Under the pieces are notes generated by a model. That model was not told the DNA's origin, made no database searches, and saw nothing but the letters and a program-made list of their open reading frames with translations. DNA of 64,000 nt from Methanolapillus ohkumae (GTDB lineage: Archaea > Halobacteriota > Methanosarcinia > Methanosarcinales > Methanosarcinaceae), in contig NZ_CP131061.1 of NCBI RefSeq assembly GCF_032594355.1, forward strand, positions 124,001 to 188,000. Direction: 5' to 3'. Positions within the stretch are counted from its first letter, which is position 1, and each line of letters begins with the position of its first letter. Both the position numbers and the translations under genes were made by a program. This document shows, piece by piece, positions 15,836 through 25,704 of this stretch.

Positions 15836-18085
15836 TTATTTCTTTTCCGGCTCCGCAATCCACTTCGTATGCCTCGGCAAAACCGCAACGCCTTTTGTGG
15901 AAATCTTCATTTCTTTTCCGGTCATTTTTGCTTTTCCGACGCCGATTGCATTTTCTCCAAGAATGATGACATCGTCCCCGACCCGAATGTTTTCATCCGC
16001 GTCGATGATTCCGGGCGCGAGAAGCGATCCTTTGGGCAGGAAATTATCAATCCGAACCGTGTATTGGCCTGCATAATTTGGCGATTGGATTATTTTTTGG
16101 GCGCCGGCGAGGGATATCGCAAACTGTCCGAATTGAGGAACTAACGTTGCCAGCTGCTCATTTTGGTCAAAAATTTGGAATTTCGGAAAATTTCCTTTGA
16201 TAACCGTTTCTTTTGAAAAAAGAGTGTCTCCGATGGGACCGAATTGGTAGCGGATAATGGCACGCGCTTGATCCCATTTCTCTTCATTCGGATTTCGTTT
16301 CAGCAGGGTTGGCTTCTGCTTTTGTTTTTTATTTTGTGATTGGTTTGGCTGGTTTGGTTGGTTTAGTTGGTTTGGTTGGTTTTGATTTTGTTCATCCAAA
16401 CTATCCGCCGTCAGTTCATTTGCCGGAACGGACGCGTTCACCAAATCATCCAGCGCGGCTCTCAGCTGCTTCAAACTTTCCTGCGACGTCAGGCTTTTTT
16501 TGCCGGTCAAAATCATCGGAATTCCTAATTTTTCGGACACGGAGACGCAAATTTCTCGGTAAGGACCTTCCACGTGCGCAATAATATGCTTGTATTGGGT
16601 TTTGTTTTTGGACAAATAGGCTTCCAAAAGACCGCCGACCCACGCCCGCTCTTCCAAATCCCAGTGTCCGGTCACGGTGGTGTCGTAGTGTGCCGCCGGA
16701 TACGTGAGTTCAAGTTCCCGCGGGACGAGTCCGATTGGGGATGTGATAATGATTTCATTCACATATTTGCGGTTGCGCTCAATCGCCTGAATAAACCGCT
16801 GGTGGGAGTTGGAAATTGAGTACGGCTTTTTCATGGCACAGGGAAAAATAATTAAAATTTCTTTTTTCGGCGCCTCATAAAGATCGGTCACCCGGTGCGC
16901 AAAACGAACAATTTCCGCCCGGGTTTGAGACTCGGCCGTTGTTGCGTACATCGTTTCTCGGCGAAATACCGGCGCGTTTTGTTCGGCAAAGTCGGAAAGG
17001 TCACGCCGGTCATACAAACGAAGAAGTCCTGTGAGCCATGTTTTTGTTCGGCACTGTCCTTCTACATATTCCCGGAGTGCGTTTTTGCGGATTTTTTCCC
17101 GGACCAATGAAATTTCGGCTTCCAATGTGCCGATGTTGTGGATTTCCAAAAGCCGGGCGCGCTCCGCTTTTTTCATGTCCCGAAGCATTTTCGCCGATTT
17201 TCCGACACAAGCGGTACACCGGCACGGAAGCTCTTCTAAGTCATCCAAATAAAAAGTGCCGGCCGTTGTCATATACATGTCATTGTACGCCGCAACTTCC
17301 GCCCGAACCGTGTCTAAAATGTCGGCCCCCATCCAAATCAAAACCGCCGCATTTTCCGGCGTCGCGAGATTGGAAAGCCAAAGTGCCGAATCATATGGAA
17401 TTTTGGATTTAACGCTTAAAAATGCATTAAAAAAACCAATGGCGTCCTCTTCAAAAGTACCGGCACCTTCCATAATGTAAACGTCATATCCCAAATTTTC
17501 AAAACCGGAGGATGAATTTAACGATAAACCGGCAGATTCCGCCTCCGAATCGGCAGCGATGGGTTTTGCGACATTGGATGCGCAGCAGTCGCCGGCTTTT
17601 TGCTCTTCGGGAATTGAGCGGGCGTCTCTAAAGCCGGCATCTCCACAAGCATTCTCTTCCGTTTCACGCTCAAAATGTTTCAGAGACGTGTTTGGGCGAA
17701 TCATTCCGGCCAGCGGAATTTTTCCGATCATTTCCGCTTCCAAAACAGCTTCCCGGATTTTTCGATTTCTTTTGACGTCTTCTTTTTCCGGATACGTCAG
17801 CGAAAATTGTGCACGCGGCAGAATGAATAACCTTTTATTTTTGTTTTCATTTTCGTTTTCAGCGGCTTCCCCTCTTTTTTTGATGCCAAACACCATGGTT
17901 TTTACTTCTTCCGCGTCGTCCGTTCCAAATTCCCAAAGCGTTCCCATATCTTGAATCGGGTAATCCGGGTCAAGCGCCAGCCGGGAAGATTCCACAAGAA
18001 GCGGCGTTTTTATATTTTTATCCAACAGAAGTTTGCCAAGGCGGGCGGCACCGTCCCGCTCCTCGACTTCAAAGAATTTCGTCAT
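15836..18085 (-). CDS. arcS: Archaeosine synthase (TgtA2 type)
   Basis: A 749-residue protein that converts preQ0 at position 15 of archaeal tRNA to archaeosine precursor. It has a TGT-like N-terminal region with a retained zinc motif (CRCTAC, then IHN about 30 residues later), the ArcS-specific segment PCAMKKPYSISNSH, and a C-terminal PUA domain (about 665-745, including GSLLAPGI and VGVGKA-like AIGVGKAKM). Between these is a Gln/Asn/Pro linker made of short NQPNQ repeats near residue 590, encoded by 15-bp tandem units, plus a low-complexity acidic insert near residues 150-200. Apart from these inserts it matches the full-length family. Confidence 0.9.
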   Translation of the reverse strand: MTKFFEVEERDGAARLGKLLLDKNIKTPLLVESSRLALDPDYPIQDMGTLWEFGTDDAEEVKTMVFGIKKRGEAAENENENKNKRLFILPRAQFSLTYPEKEDVKRNRKIREAVLEAEMIGKIPLAGMIRPNTSLKHFERETEENACGDAGFRDARSIPEEQKAGDCCASNVAKPIAADSEAESAGLSLNSSSGFENLGYDVYIMEGAGTFEEDAIGFFNAFLSVKSKIPYDSALWLSNLATPENAAVLIWMGADILDTVRAEVAAYNDMYMTTAGTFYLDDLEELPCRCTACVGKSAKMLRDMKKAERARLLEIHNIGTLEAEISLVREKIRKNALREYVEGQCRTKTWLTGLLRLYDRRDLSDFAEQNAPVFRRETMYATTAESQTRAEIVRFAHRVTDLYEAPKKEILIIFPCAMKKPYSISNSHQRFIQAIERNRKYVNEIIITSPIGLVPRELELTYPAAHYDTTVTGHWDLEERAWVGGLLEAYLSKNKTQYKHIIAHVEGPYREICVSVSEKLGIPMILTGKKSLTSQESLKQLRAALDDLVNASVPANELTADSLDEQNQNQPNQLNQPNQPNQSQNKKQKQKPTLLKRNPNEEKWDQARAIIRYQFGPIGDTLFSKETVIKGNFPKFQIFDQNEQLATLVPQFGQFAISLAGAQKIIQSPNYAGQYTVRIDNFLPKGSLLAPGIIDADENIRVGDDVIILGENAIGVGKAKMTGKEMKISTKGVAVLPRHTKWIAEPEKK
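16330..16395 (-). repeat. Coding tandem repeat (NQPNQ linker) in arcS
   Basis: Short units of TTGGTTGG/TTGGCTGG type repeat about four times and encode the Asn/Gln/Pro linker before the PUA part of ArcS. The interruption lies between domains, so it is likely tolerated. Confidence 0.8.
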
Positions 18086-18359
18086 AGGTCCTTAAACCGC
18101 GTCATTTAATAAAAACTCTTTTTATGAAAATTATGAAAACTATAAATAATCTGAAAATCCGAAAAATGAAAACCAACTTTAAGGATTTCCAAAATGGACC
18201 AAATTTTCGGTTTTTTTCAATGGGTTGAACAAAAATATATATACGGATTTGACATGAAGGATGAAAACACACATTAAATATTAACCTCAATTTAATAGAA
18301 TATTCAAAAAAAGGTTTACAATCCGGCCTTTTAAATCATTTCAACAGATGTTGATTTTT

Positions 18360-19730
18360 ATGGACACGTACGAATTACTCAAAAGTATCTTCCGGGACCG
18401 CGTGACAAAAGCGTCCTCTGATCTTTGTTGCTACTCCGCTGATGGCTCCCAAGTACGCGGGCGTCCCGAATTTGTCGTTTTGCCTAAAACAACGGAGGAA
18501 GTGTCTCAAGTTCTTGCGTACGCCAATACGCATCTCATTCCGGTCACCGCCCGCGGCGCCGGAACCGGGTTGGCGGGGGGCTCCGTTCCGCTGTCTGGCG
18601 GCATCGTTTTGGACATGACGCAAATGAATCAAATCTTAGAAATCGATATCGACAATATTCAAGTTGTCGTCGAGCCTGGGGTCGTCCAAGACAAACTTAA
18701 TGAAGCCCTTAAGCCGTACGGCTTTTTCTTTCCTCCAAATCCCGGAAGTTCCGCTTCCTGCACGGTCGGCGGACAAATCGCAAACAACGCAAGTGGTATG
18801 CGCTGTGTTAAGTACGGAACCACCAAAAATTATGTTTTGGATTTGGAAGTGGTGTTGGCGGACGGAACGGTCATTCATACCGGTTCAAAATGCTTAAAAT
18901 CCTCGGCTGGGTATGATTTGTCCCGGCTCTTCGTCGGCTCGGAAGGAACACTCGGGATCATTACAAAAGCCACACTCAAACTGGCGCCGCTTCCCAAATC
19001 CCGAAAACTCATCATGGTCTCGTTTAAGACCCCGGAATTGGCGGGACAGTCGGTTTCTAAAATTTTCGCGGCCGGCGTGATTCCCTCCGCATGTGAAATT
19101 TTGGACCGGACTTCTATTCAAGTTCTGACAAAATTGGAGCCGAATGTGATTTTACCCAAAGACGGCGATGTCATTTTGTTTGAAGTCGATGGCAGTAAAC
19201 AAGCCGTGGATGAATCCGCCGAAATGCTTGCCGCCGCCTGTAAAGATCTTGCAAGCAGCGTGCTTGTCACCGGAGACGCCGCTCAAATGAAAGAGATCTG
19301 GGACGCAAGAAGTCTTCTTGGAGCGGCGGTTTCGAAAATGGACCCGACAAAAACCCGAATCTATGTCGGGGAAGACTTAGGCGTTCCGATTCAAAAATTG
19401 CCGGAAATGTTGGCCAAAGTGTATGAGATTGCCGATGAGGTCGGTCTTTTGCCGATGATTTATGGACACATTGGAGATGGAACCGTTCATGTCGGACAGT
19501 TTATTGACGTTTTGGAAGAAGAGGAATGGAATAAACTCAACACCGCCGCCGACCGGTTACATTTGGCGGCCATTGAACTGGGCGGGACCGTCAGTTCCGA
19601 ACACGGAATTGGTGCCGCGCGCGGTATGTATCTTCAGCGTCAATGTGGTCCGGCGTTTGATGTCATGAAATCAATTAAAAAATCGTTGGACCCGAATGGG
19701 ATTTTAAATCCTAAAAAATTGGGTATGTAA
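18360..19730 (+). CDS. FAD-linked oxidase, GlcD/D-lactate dehydrogenase-like
   Basis: A 456-residue flavoprotein. The N-terminal PCMH-type FAD-binding domain has VTARGAGTGLAGGSVPLSGG and PNPGSSASCTVGGQIANNASG; the C-terminal cap ends with YGHIGDGTVHV and SSEHGIGAARG, which hold the usual flavin and 2-hydroxyacid-binding His residues. Such proteins oxidise 2-hydroxy acids such as lactate or glycolate and hand electrons to a partner iron-sulfur protein, here encoded 33 bases downstream. Start at ATG 18360 gives MDTYELL; ATG 18348 is in frame. The physiological substrate is not determinable. Confidence 0.88.
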   Translation: MDTYELLKSIFRDRVTKASSDLCCYSADGSQVRGRPEFVVLPKTTEEVSQVLAYANTHLIPVTARGAGTGLAGGSVPLSGGIVLDMTQMNQILEIDIDNIQVVVEPGVVQDKLNEALKPYGFFFPPNPGSSASCTVGGQIANNASGMRCVKYGTTKNYVLDLEVVLADGTVIHTGSKCLKSSAGYDLSRLFVGSEGTLGIITKATLKLAPLPKSRKLIMVSFKTPELAGQSVSKIFAAGVIPSACEILDRTSIQVLTKLEPNVILPKDGDVILFEVDGSKQAVDESAEMLAAACKDLASSVLVTGDAAQMKEIWDARSLLGAAVSKMDPTKTRIYVGEDLGVPIQKLPEMLAKVYEIADEVGLLPMIYGHIGDGTVHVGQFIDVLEEEEWNKLNTAADRLHLAAIELGGTVSSEHGIGAARGMYLQRQCGPAFDVMKSIKKSLDPNGILNPKKLGM

Positions 19731-19763
19731 AAAATCAATTGGAATTTTGAGGGAAATTTACGA

Positions 19764-20882
19764 ATGTCTTTTTCTAAAATCGATAAGAGAGATTTATATC
19801 GCTGTGTCAGCTGTGGGAATTGCCGGTCTGTCTGTCCGGTGTTTGAGCAAAGCGGCTGGGAATCCCAAAATACCCGAGGCCGCATCCTTCTCATTCGTGA
19901 TTTGTTTGAAGGTGTTGTGCACGACGATGCGGTTTTTGAAAGTTTGAACACGTGTACGACGTGTGGGTATTGTAAAACCACATGCCCAGCCGGTGTCAAC
20001 CCGCCGGAACTTGTGGAGGCGGCCCGGTATGGTTTGGTGGCGCTTGGAAAAATGACGCCGACGCAAGCTAAAATCCATGACGCTGTGGAAACGCATGGGA
20101 ATACATTGGCATCGTCGGATGACCGGAGAGCTTGGCTGGCCGGCGAAGCGTTGACAATTCCGAAAAATCCGGAATACGTTTTCTTTGTCGGATGTCTGGA
20201 TTCCTACCGCTTCCCGGACAACGCAAAAAAGACTTACAAAATTCTCAATAGGCTGGGAGTCGGTCTTTTGGAAGATGAAAAATGCTGTGGGTCTCCGCTT
20301 CTTCGAATTGGATTTAACGCGGATGATTTGATTGCGCACAACGTGGAGCAAATCCAAAAATCCGGGGCCAAAACACTTATTGCCGGCTGTGCGGGGTGCT
20401 ACAATACGCTTTTGAATAATTACAAAGACGTTTGCCAAAAAAATGGCATCCGGACGGATTTTAATGTGGTGACTGTTTCTCAATTTTTAGCGGCGCATTT
20501 GGATGATTTAAAAAATGCAGGTTTAAAGCCTCTCGATCTTAAAGTTACATATCACGACCCGTGCCATTCCGGCCGTCACAATGGAATTTTTGATGAGCCA
20601 CGCCAAATTATCCAAACGGTTGTCGGTGCGAATAATTTTGTGGAAATGGCTTCCAATCGTGAAAAATCCAGGTGTTGCGGCGGTGGCGGCGGGGTTCGTT
20701 CCGGCTACAATGATTTGTCGATGGCAATGGCCAAAAGAAGATTGGCGGACATTCCAAAAGGGATTGAATATTTGGTCACCACATGCCCGCTTTGCTACCG
20801 GAATTTGAAAGATGCCGGCGGAAATGATGTCAAAGTCATTGATATTGTTGAATTGGTGGAAATGGCGATGGAAAATCAATAA
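19764..20882 (+). CDS. Iron-sulfur oxidoreductase, GlcF/HdrD-like
   Basis: A 372-residue protein with two N-terminal [4Fe-4S] ferredoxin sites (CVSCGNCRSVCP and CTTCGYCKTTCP) and two C-terminal CCG domains (CAGCYN/ CCGSP and CCGGGGGVRSG, with HDPCHSGR between), the arrangement seen in GlcF, LutA and HdrD proteins. It should accept electrons from the GlcD-like flavoprotein encoded just upstream and pass them to a quinone- or methanophenazine-type carrier or another acceptor. No membrane segment is visible, so it is cytoplasmic or peripherally bound. Confidence 0.88.
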   Translation: MSFSKIDKRDLYRCVSCGNCRSVCPVFEQSGWESQNTRGRILLIRDLFEGVVHDDAVFESLNTCTTCGYCKTTCPAGVNPPELVEAARYGLVALGKMTPTQAKIHDAVETHGNTLASSDDRRAWLAGEALTIPKNPEYVFFVGCLDSYRFPDNAKKTYKILNRLGVGLLEDEKCCGSPLLRIGFNADDLIAHNVEQIQKSGAKTLIAGCAGCYNTLLNNYKDVCQKNGIRTDFNVVTVSQFLAAHLDDLKNAGLKPLDLKVTYHDPCHSGRHNGIFDEPRQIIQTVVGANNFVEMASNREKSRCCGGGGGVRSGYNDLSMAMAKRRLADIPKGIEYLVTTCPLCYRNLKDAGGNDVKVIDIVELVEMAMENQ

Positions 20883-20982
20883 TTTTTTTCCGCCGATTTC
20901 ATTTTTCGCTTTAAAAACCCTCATTTTTCTTGTTTTTTGTTTTAAAAGTCGTCCCTCATTTTTCTTGTTTTATTAAAAAATG

Positions 20983-21010
20983 TGTCGCATAACGCGTGCG
21001 TGTGTCGCCG
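20983..21010 (+). repeat. Copy of recurrent GC-rich intergenic motif
   Basis: TGTCGCATAACGCGTGCG followed by TGTGTCGCCGG and an A-run, in the convergent gap between the GlcF-like gene and cdc6. Confidence 0.5.
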
Positions 21011-21118
21011 GCAAAAAAAGGCAAAAAATGAAAAAAGAAGAACGAAAAACAAAAAAAGACGAAAAAAGAATGAGAATAGGATGAAATAAATTTGAAAAAA
21101 AGAATGGGAAAGTGAGAT

Positions 21119-22366
21119 TTAGAAGTATCCCACTTTCACGTTGTAGCCCTGAAGCGGGCTGATTTTGTAATCTTCTAAAAGGACATCATAGGTGTTTTTG
21201 ACGGGGACGGATAACGATATTTCTTTGGTCCGGCCGTAGCGTCCTTTGCTGACGACCATGGCGTTGATGATGCCAAGCATGTCGAGCTCCGACATTAAAT
21301 CCGTAACACGGCGTTGTGTTAAAATGTCCATATCGATGGTTTTGCACATTTTGCGGTAGATGTTGTACACTTCTCCCGTGGTGATGGCGGACGGCTGCCC
21401 ATTTTGATTTTGGTTTTGCGTGCTGAGGTTGAGCATGACGATGCTGAATAGAACCAATTTGGATTGCGTCGGCAGGGTGCGGACCACTTCAACAATCCGG
21501 TCCACTTCGATTTTGTCTTGCGCAATTCGGACATGGCTTTCCGTGACCTTTTTTTCGTCTTTTCGTTCCGCGATTTCTCCGGACACGCGCAGTAAATCCA
21601 GTGCCCGGCGGGCATCTCCATGTTCCTGGGCGGCTAAAGCGGCACACAGCGGAATGACGGAAGTGTCCAGGACGTTTTCATTGTAGGCCATCGCCGCGCG
21701 CTGGTATAAAATGTCGCGGATTTGGTCGGCATCATACGGCGGATAGATAATTTCCTCTTCGCCAAGTGAGCTTTTCACCCGCGGGTCGAGGAAATCGGTA
21801 AATTTTAAATCGTTGGATACGCCAATGATGCTGACTTTGGCGCGTTTTAAATTGGAATTGATGCGGGAGAGGTTGTACAAAACGTCGTCTCCTTTTTTGA
21901 CCAATTTGTCAATTTCGTCTAAAATCACGATGAGGACCTGTTCTTGGGCATCCAGAGCTTCTCGGAATTTCTGAAAAACCTGGTCCGTCGGCCATCCGGT
22001 CATCGGGATATCTTCCCCAAAGTGGCGGGCCAGATTTGCCAGCAGCCGGTATTGAGTGTCGATGACTTCGCAGTTGACATAAATGACAGAGCATTTGATG
22101 CTCATGCGTTCGCTCATGTTTTCGAGTTCTTTTCCAACATAACGCGTCACTGCGGTTTTTCCGGTTCCTGTTTTTCCGTAAATCAGGATGTTTGATGGTG
22201 TTTCACCCCGAAGCGCCGACACCAAAATCGTTGCCAATTCTTCAGTTTGAACGTCGCGGTGCACCAAGGCATCGGGTGTGTAAGAGTGGCGAAGAACTTC
22301 TTTATTTTTAAAAAGAGATTCATTCTCCAATAAACGTGTAAATAATTGATTCAGGGAGCTGGTCAT
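21119..22366 (-). CDS. cdc6: Orc1/Cdc6 replication initiator
   Basis: A 415-residue AAA+ initiator that binds origin recognition boxes and loads MCM. Walker A is GKTGTGKTAVT, Walker B VILDEIDKL, sensor 1 near IGVSNDLKF, and arginine-bearing DPRVKSSLGE follows; the C-terminal winged-helix domain spans about 300-415. Its 5' end faces an 845-base non-coding region with origin-like boxes, the usual archaeal arrangement. The start has no strong ribosome binding site, consistent with a short leader. Confidence 0.95.
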   Translation of the reverse strand: MTSSLNQLFTRLLENESLFKNKEVLRHSYTPDALVHRDVQTEELATILVSALRGETPSNILIYGKTGTGKTAVTRYVGKELENMSERMSIKCSVIYVNCEVIDTQYRLLANLARHFGEDIPMTGWPTDQVFQKFREALDAQEQVLIVILDEIDKLVKKGDDVLYNLSRINSNLKRAKVSIIGVSNDLKFTDFLDPRVKSSLGEEEIIYPPYDADQIRDILYQRAAMAYNENVLDTSVIPLCAALAAQEHGDARRALDLLRVSGEIAERKDEKKVTESHVRIAQDKIEVDRIVEVVRTLPTQSKLVLFSIVMLNLSTQNQNQNGQPSAITTGEVYNIYRKMCKTIDMDILTQRRVTDLMSELDMLGIINAMVVSKGRYGRTKEISLSVPVKNTYDVLLEDYKISPLQGYNVKVGYF

Positions 22367-22695
22367 ACTGCTTATTCTCCGGTCTGGAAATCAAGCTCAA
22401 CAAAGTGAAAGAGCAAATAATTGAAAAAGCAAATTAGGAGACCCCGGCCAGGCGAAAAACAATTTTCGCGGAAGTTTTTTGGGGATTCGAACACAAAAGA
22501 CGCTGTGGCTGTCATCCTTTGTCGTTTTTGATTTTTGTTTTTGATTGAATTTGATTAATTTGAATTTGATTAATTTGGTTTTTTTAATTTTTTCGAAAAA
22601 TTAAAATTTAAGAAAAATTGTGTGAATTCATTTTTTTTATTTTGAAATCGGAATGAATCCAATAGAAGTATAGGTGTATAAAGGTTATGGTAAAG

Positions 22696-22717
22696 CCCCC
22701 CTTTGTTTCTTATGGAA
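22696..22717 (-). promoter_or_regulatory. Origin recognition box (ORB-like)
   Basis: Read on the minus strand it is TTCCATAAGAAACAAAGGGG plus two more G, matching the archaeal box pattern TTCCA..GAAAC.AA(A)GGGG including its G-run. It lies 330 bases upstream of the cdc6 start. Confidence 0.6.
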
Positions 22718-22863
22718 TAGCAATATCAGTCGCCTTTGCTAATAAATAGGCATTTTGAATGATTTTGAACAAAATAATAAAAAATCAAAAATAAATCTGA
22801 AGATAAACACCATCGAGTAACACAATCTATTATTAAAAATCATTCTGAATAGAATTTTTTGAT

Positions 22864-22883
22864 TTCCAATGGAAAAAGAGCGG
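22864..22883 (+). promoter_or_regulatory. Second origin recognition box-like site
   Basis: TTCCAATGGAAAAAGAGCGG keeps the TTCCA.TGGAAA core of the box but has a broken G-run. It is in the opposite orientation to the first box, as often seen at archaeal origins. Confidence 0.5.
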
Positions 22884-23059
22884 ATTTATCATGAAGGATT
22901 ATTTCGTTTGGAATTCCCTATAAATGAGGATTTACCGCCCTTCTTTTTATATTTAATAAATATTATAAAATAACAATCGATTTAATTAATTTAAGGTCTG
23001 TTTCTTTGGAAAAAGCCAAAACGAAGAAAGCCAAAACGAATCAAACTGAAATCAAAAAC

Positions 23060-23113
23060 AGATACTGATAAAGAAACAGATACTGATAAAGAAACAGATT
23101 CTGATAAAGAAAC
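23060..23113 (+). repeat. 18-bp tandem repeat, three copies
   Basis: Units AGATACTGATAAAGAAAC (twice) and AGATTCTGATAAAGAAAC lie between the candidate origin and rps15. Function unknown; may be a slippage product or an iteron-like element. Confidence 0.7.
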
Positions 23114-23194
23114 AGAAATTGAAAAACAGAAAATAAATACTAAAAATTGAAATAAAAAGAAAAAGAGAATCGGAAAAATTCCGATTTCTTTTGG

Positions 23195-23216
23195 GATAAC
23201 CGCTTTTGCGGTTATC
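23195..23216 (-). terminator. Hairpin at the end of rps15
   Basis: GATAACCGC / TTTT / GCGGTTATC forms a 9-bp stem overlapping the rps15 stop codon; a second small hairpin (AATCGGA/TCCGATT, near 23168-23186) follows in the transcript. Confidence 0.5.
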
Positions 23217-23670
23217 TGGTCAACATCACTTCGGCGGTTTCCGGCTTGTAGACCCAGTCCATCGGCAAAACTTTTGTCTCATGGTAGTAGTTCACAAGTC
23301 TTCTGATTTTGGATTCCGTCAATTGAAGGGATCTTTTGTTGTGAAGGTCTTTTTTGTTGGCGGCCAAGTGCTTTCGAAGACCGAGTGCTTTCATAATCAA
23401 GTTTGCCAAATCTTCCGGAACGCGTGGTCCGGTTTGGTTTTCTTTAAGAATTTGGGTAATTTTTTTGCCGGTCACAAGTCTGACATCGCCGACACCGTAT
23501 TGGTCTCTTAAAATCATGCCGATTTCGCTGGTTGGGATGCCCTGTTTCCAGAGGTCCAAAATGATTTTCACAGTGTCTTCGGAAGATACATTCACCCATT
23601 CGGGGACTTCGGTTCTGAGCGGCTTTTTTGAGCCGGCTTTACCTTTTCTTTTGGTGTGCATTTTTGCCAT
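23212..23670 (-). CDS. rps15: 30S ribosomal protein S15 (S13e type)
   Basis: A 152-residue archaeal/eukaryotic-type S15 of the small subunit. The N-terminal extension (MAKMHTKRKGKAGSKKP, PEWV) and the core with GxxTSEIG-like QGIPTSEIGMILRDQYGV and LRKHLAANKKDLHNKRSLQ are typical. Full length. It has a candidate TATA element at 23858-23865 and flanks the probable origin. Confidence 0.96.
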   Translation of the reverse strand: MAKMHTKRKGKAGSKKPLRTEVPEWVNVSSEDTVKIILDLWKQGIPTSEIGMILRDQYGVGDVRLVTGKKITQILKENQTGPRVPEDLANLIMKALGLRKHLAANKKDLHNKRSLQLTESKIRRLVNYYHETKVLPMDWVYKPETAEVMLTR

Positions 23671-24090
23671 TTATTTGTCAACTCCGAATAACCGCTACTT
23701 CGAAAAGTCATGTCCAAAAACCAGGCCGGGCAGGCCGCTTGAAACAATTATTTCTTCGCGTGTTATTGTGTCGAAAATGAATCAAAAAAGAAATAAATCA
23801 ATTTGAAATAAGTCGATATTTGAATCAAAATCGCAACATTTCCAAACAGCGACATGATATATAAACTTTCGGAAAATAAAATGAAAAAAGTTTTGTTCAT
23901 TTTTTCCTTTTTTTTATTTATTATTTTTTCTTATTTATTTTATTGATTTATTGATTTTGTGTTTAATTTTTCACAAAAATTAAAATAAAAAATACAAAAA
24001 TCCGTTTGAACAAACTTCAAATATAACCTTCGCTTAGTGAGAACAAAACCCTGGAAAGTATTTTATTTTCAAAAAGCGGAGTCTTATTCT
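23671..24090. other. Divergent promoter region of rps15 and the MATE gene
   Basis: About 420 AT-rich bases between divergent genes. A near-palindromic TTTATATA/TATATAAA element at 23858-23865 can serve either strand; a weaker AAATATAAC near 24017 may serve the MATE gene. No other structure seen. Confidence 0.55.
23858..23865. promoter_or_regulatory. TATA element between rps15 and the MATE gene
   Basis: TATATAAA on the plus strand and TTTATATA on the minus strand, the latter being a near-ideal archaeal TATA box for rps15 with a leader of about 160 nt. Confidence 0.45.
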
Positions 24091-25602
24091 ATGGTATCGG
24101 ATATGGAAAAATCAAATCAAGCGCACGAAACTCAAACAAAATTTTCGGAAAATCAACCGGTTGGCCAAACCGCCAATCCAAAATCCGGCGAAATTCCCCC
24201 TGAAAAGATGACAAGGGGCGTTTCCGATCTTCTCGGAAATCCGAAAAAAGCCTTGATTAAAGTTTCTATTCCGGTCATGGTTGCCTTATTTTTCCAAGCT
24301 GTTTACAACTTGGTCGACACCTTTTGGGTGGCGGGTCTCGGAGATGAAGCGTTGGCCGCCGTCGGTCTTGTTTTTCCGTTCTTCCTGGGTCTCATGGCTC
24401 TTGCGACCGGGGTTGGTGTCGGTGCCGGCTCCGCAATTTCCCGGGCAATCGGCGCGAAAGATAAAGCCAAAGCCGATAATTTCGCGACGCACGCAATTGT
24501 TTTGGGGGTTATCCTCAGTTTTGTGTGCTGGCTGGCGGTTCCGTTTATGGAACCGGTTTTTTTACTGATGGGCGCCGACTTATCTTTGGCGGACATGGCG
24601 GCCGGATACGCAAATATTTTCATCTTTTTCGTTGTTTTCATCTTTTTGCTCAACATCGGAAACTCGATTCTCAACAGCGAAGGCAATTCTCGAAAAACGA
24701 TGGCGGCAACAATTGCCGGAGCGCTGCTCAACATCGTTTTGGACCCGATTTTCATTTACGATTGGGGACTCGGGCTTGGCGTCAACGGGGCCGCTTACGC
24801 AAGTGTTGTTTCGTTTGCGGTCTCCATGTTCATGATTCTGTATTGGCTGCTCATTGAAAAGAAAACTTATGTCACCATCAGTTTGCGCCGGTTTAAATTC
24901 AACACCGGAATCATTAAGGAAATATTGACGGTCGGCATTCCGGTCACCGCCGCGCAGTTGACCATGTCCATTTCCACCATCTTTTTAAGTTCCATTGTTC
25001 TTTTTGTTGGCGGGACGTACGGCGCCGCTGTTTACACGACCGGCTGGCGGATTGTTTCCATGGGAATCATGCCGATGCTGGGATTTAGTACCGGAATGAC
25101 GACAATGGCCGGCATTTCCTATGGCGGGCGCGACATGAAAAAACTCAAAGACGTTTACTATTTTGCCATTATGTTTGGAGTCGGGCTTGAGCTTATTGTC
25201 GCCGCACTCATCTTTGTCTTTGCGGAGCCGGTTGCTGCCGTTTTTGCGACAGGGGAGTCCGCATATTTGCATGACGGAATTGTGGAATTTTTAAGATACA
25301 TGTTCCTCCTCTTCTTGTTCTTCCCGGCCGGTATTTTGACGTCGTCCATGCTTCAAGGACTTAAAATGGGAAAATGGTCTCTTTTCCTGACGCTTCTGCG
25401 GACGGTCGGACTTGAAGTGCCGCTGGCTTACCTTTTCAGTATCTATCTCGGAATGGATTTAGTCGGGGTCTGGATCGGCCTTTTGACCGGTGATTTCTTG
25501 ATTATGATTATCAGTTTCGTGCTTGGAAACTATATTATCTCCAAACTGAAAAAAAGATTTGTTGAGCCGGCATCTGTTCCAACATCTGTTCCGGCGGCTT
25601 AA
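24091..25602 (+). CDS. MATE family multidrug/metabolite exporter
   Basis: A 503-residue protein with twelve predicted membrane helices in two homologous halves. The MATE hallmark near the start is LIKVSIPVMVALFFQAVYNLVDTFWV, and the mirrored second half begins EILTVGIPVTAAQLTMSI. A hydrophilic N-terminal leader of about 45 residues precedes the first helix. MATE proteins export organic cations and drugs in exchange for sodium or protons; the substrate here is unknown. ATG 24091 is favoured by GCGGAG upstream; a GTG at 24037 is in frame. Confidence 0.9.
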   Translation: MVSDMEKSNQAHETQTKFSENQPVGQTANPKSGEIPPEKMTRGVSDLLGNPKKALIKVSIPVMVALFFQAVYNLVDTFWVAGLGDEALAAVGLVFPFFLGLMALATGVGVGAGSAISRAIGAKDKAKADNFATHAIVLGVILSFVCWLAVPFMEPVFLLMGADLSLADMAAGYANIFIFFVVFIFLLNIGNSILNSEGNSRKTMAATIAGALLNIVLDPIFIYDWGLGLGVNGAAYASVVSFAVSMFMILYWLLIEKKTYVTISLRRFKFNTGIIKEILTVGIPVTAAQLTMSISTIFLSSIVLFVGGTYGAAVYTTGWRIVSMGIMPMLGFSTGMTTMAGISYGGRDMKKLKDVYYFAIMFGVGLELIVAALIFVFAEPVAAVFATGESAYLHDGIVEFLRYMFLLFLFFPAGILTSSMLQGLKMGKWSLFLTLLRTVGLEVPLAYLFSIYLGMDLVGVWIGLLTGDFLIMIISFVLGNYIISKLKKRFVEPASVPTSVPAA

Positions 25603-25704
25603 AAATTCGGCAGCAAAAACTCGGCAGCAACGCTATCAGAATTTTTCATTGGCGGAGGATACTAAATTATAAAATTTGCTGCGCAAACCCCCTTTTGGTC
25701 GCAT

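Larger units (their letters stand above)
22367..23211. other. Probable replication origin region
   Basis: Non-coding stretch between cdc6 and rps15. It contains one good origin recognition box (22696-22717), a second box-like sequence (22864-22883), a weaker third (about 22896-22913), a long AT-rich interval suited to unwinding (22540-22690 and 22920-23000), and three 18-bp tandem repeats (23060-23113). Position next to cdc6 and these boxes support an origin; no strand-skew calculation was possible. Confidence 0.65.
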
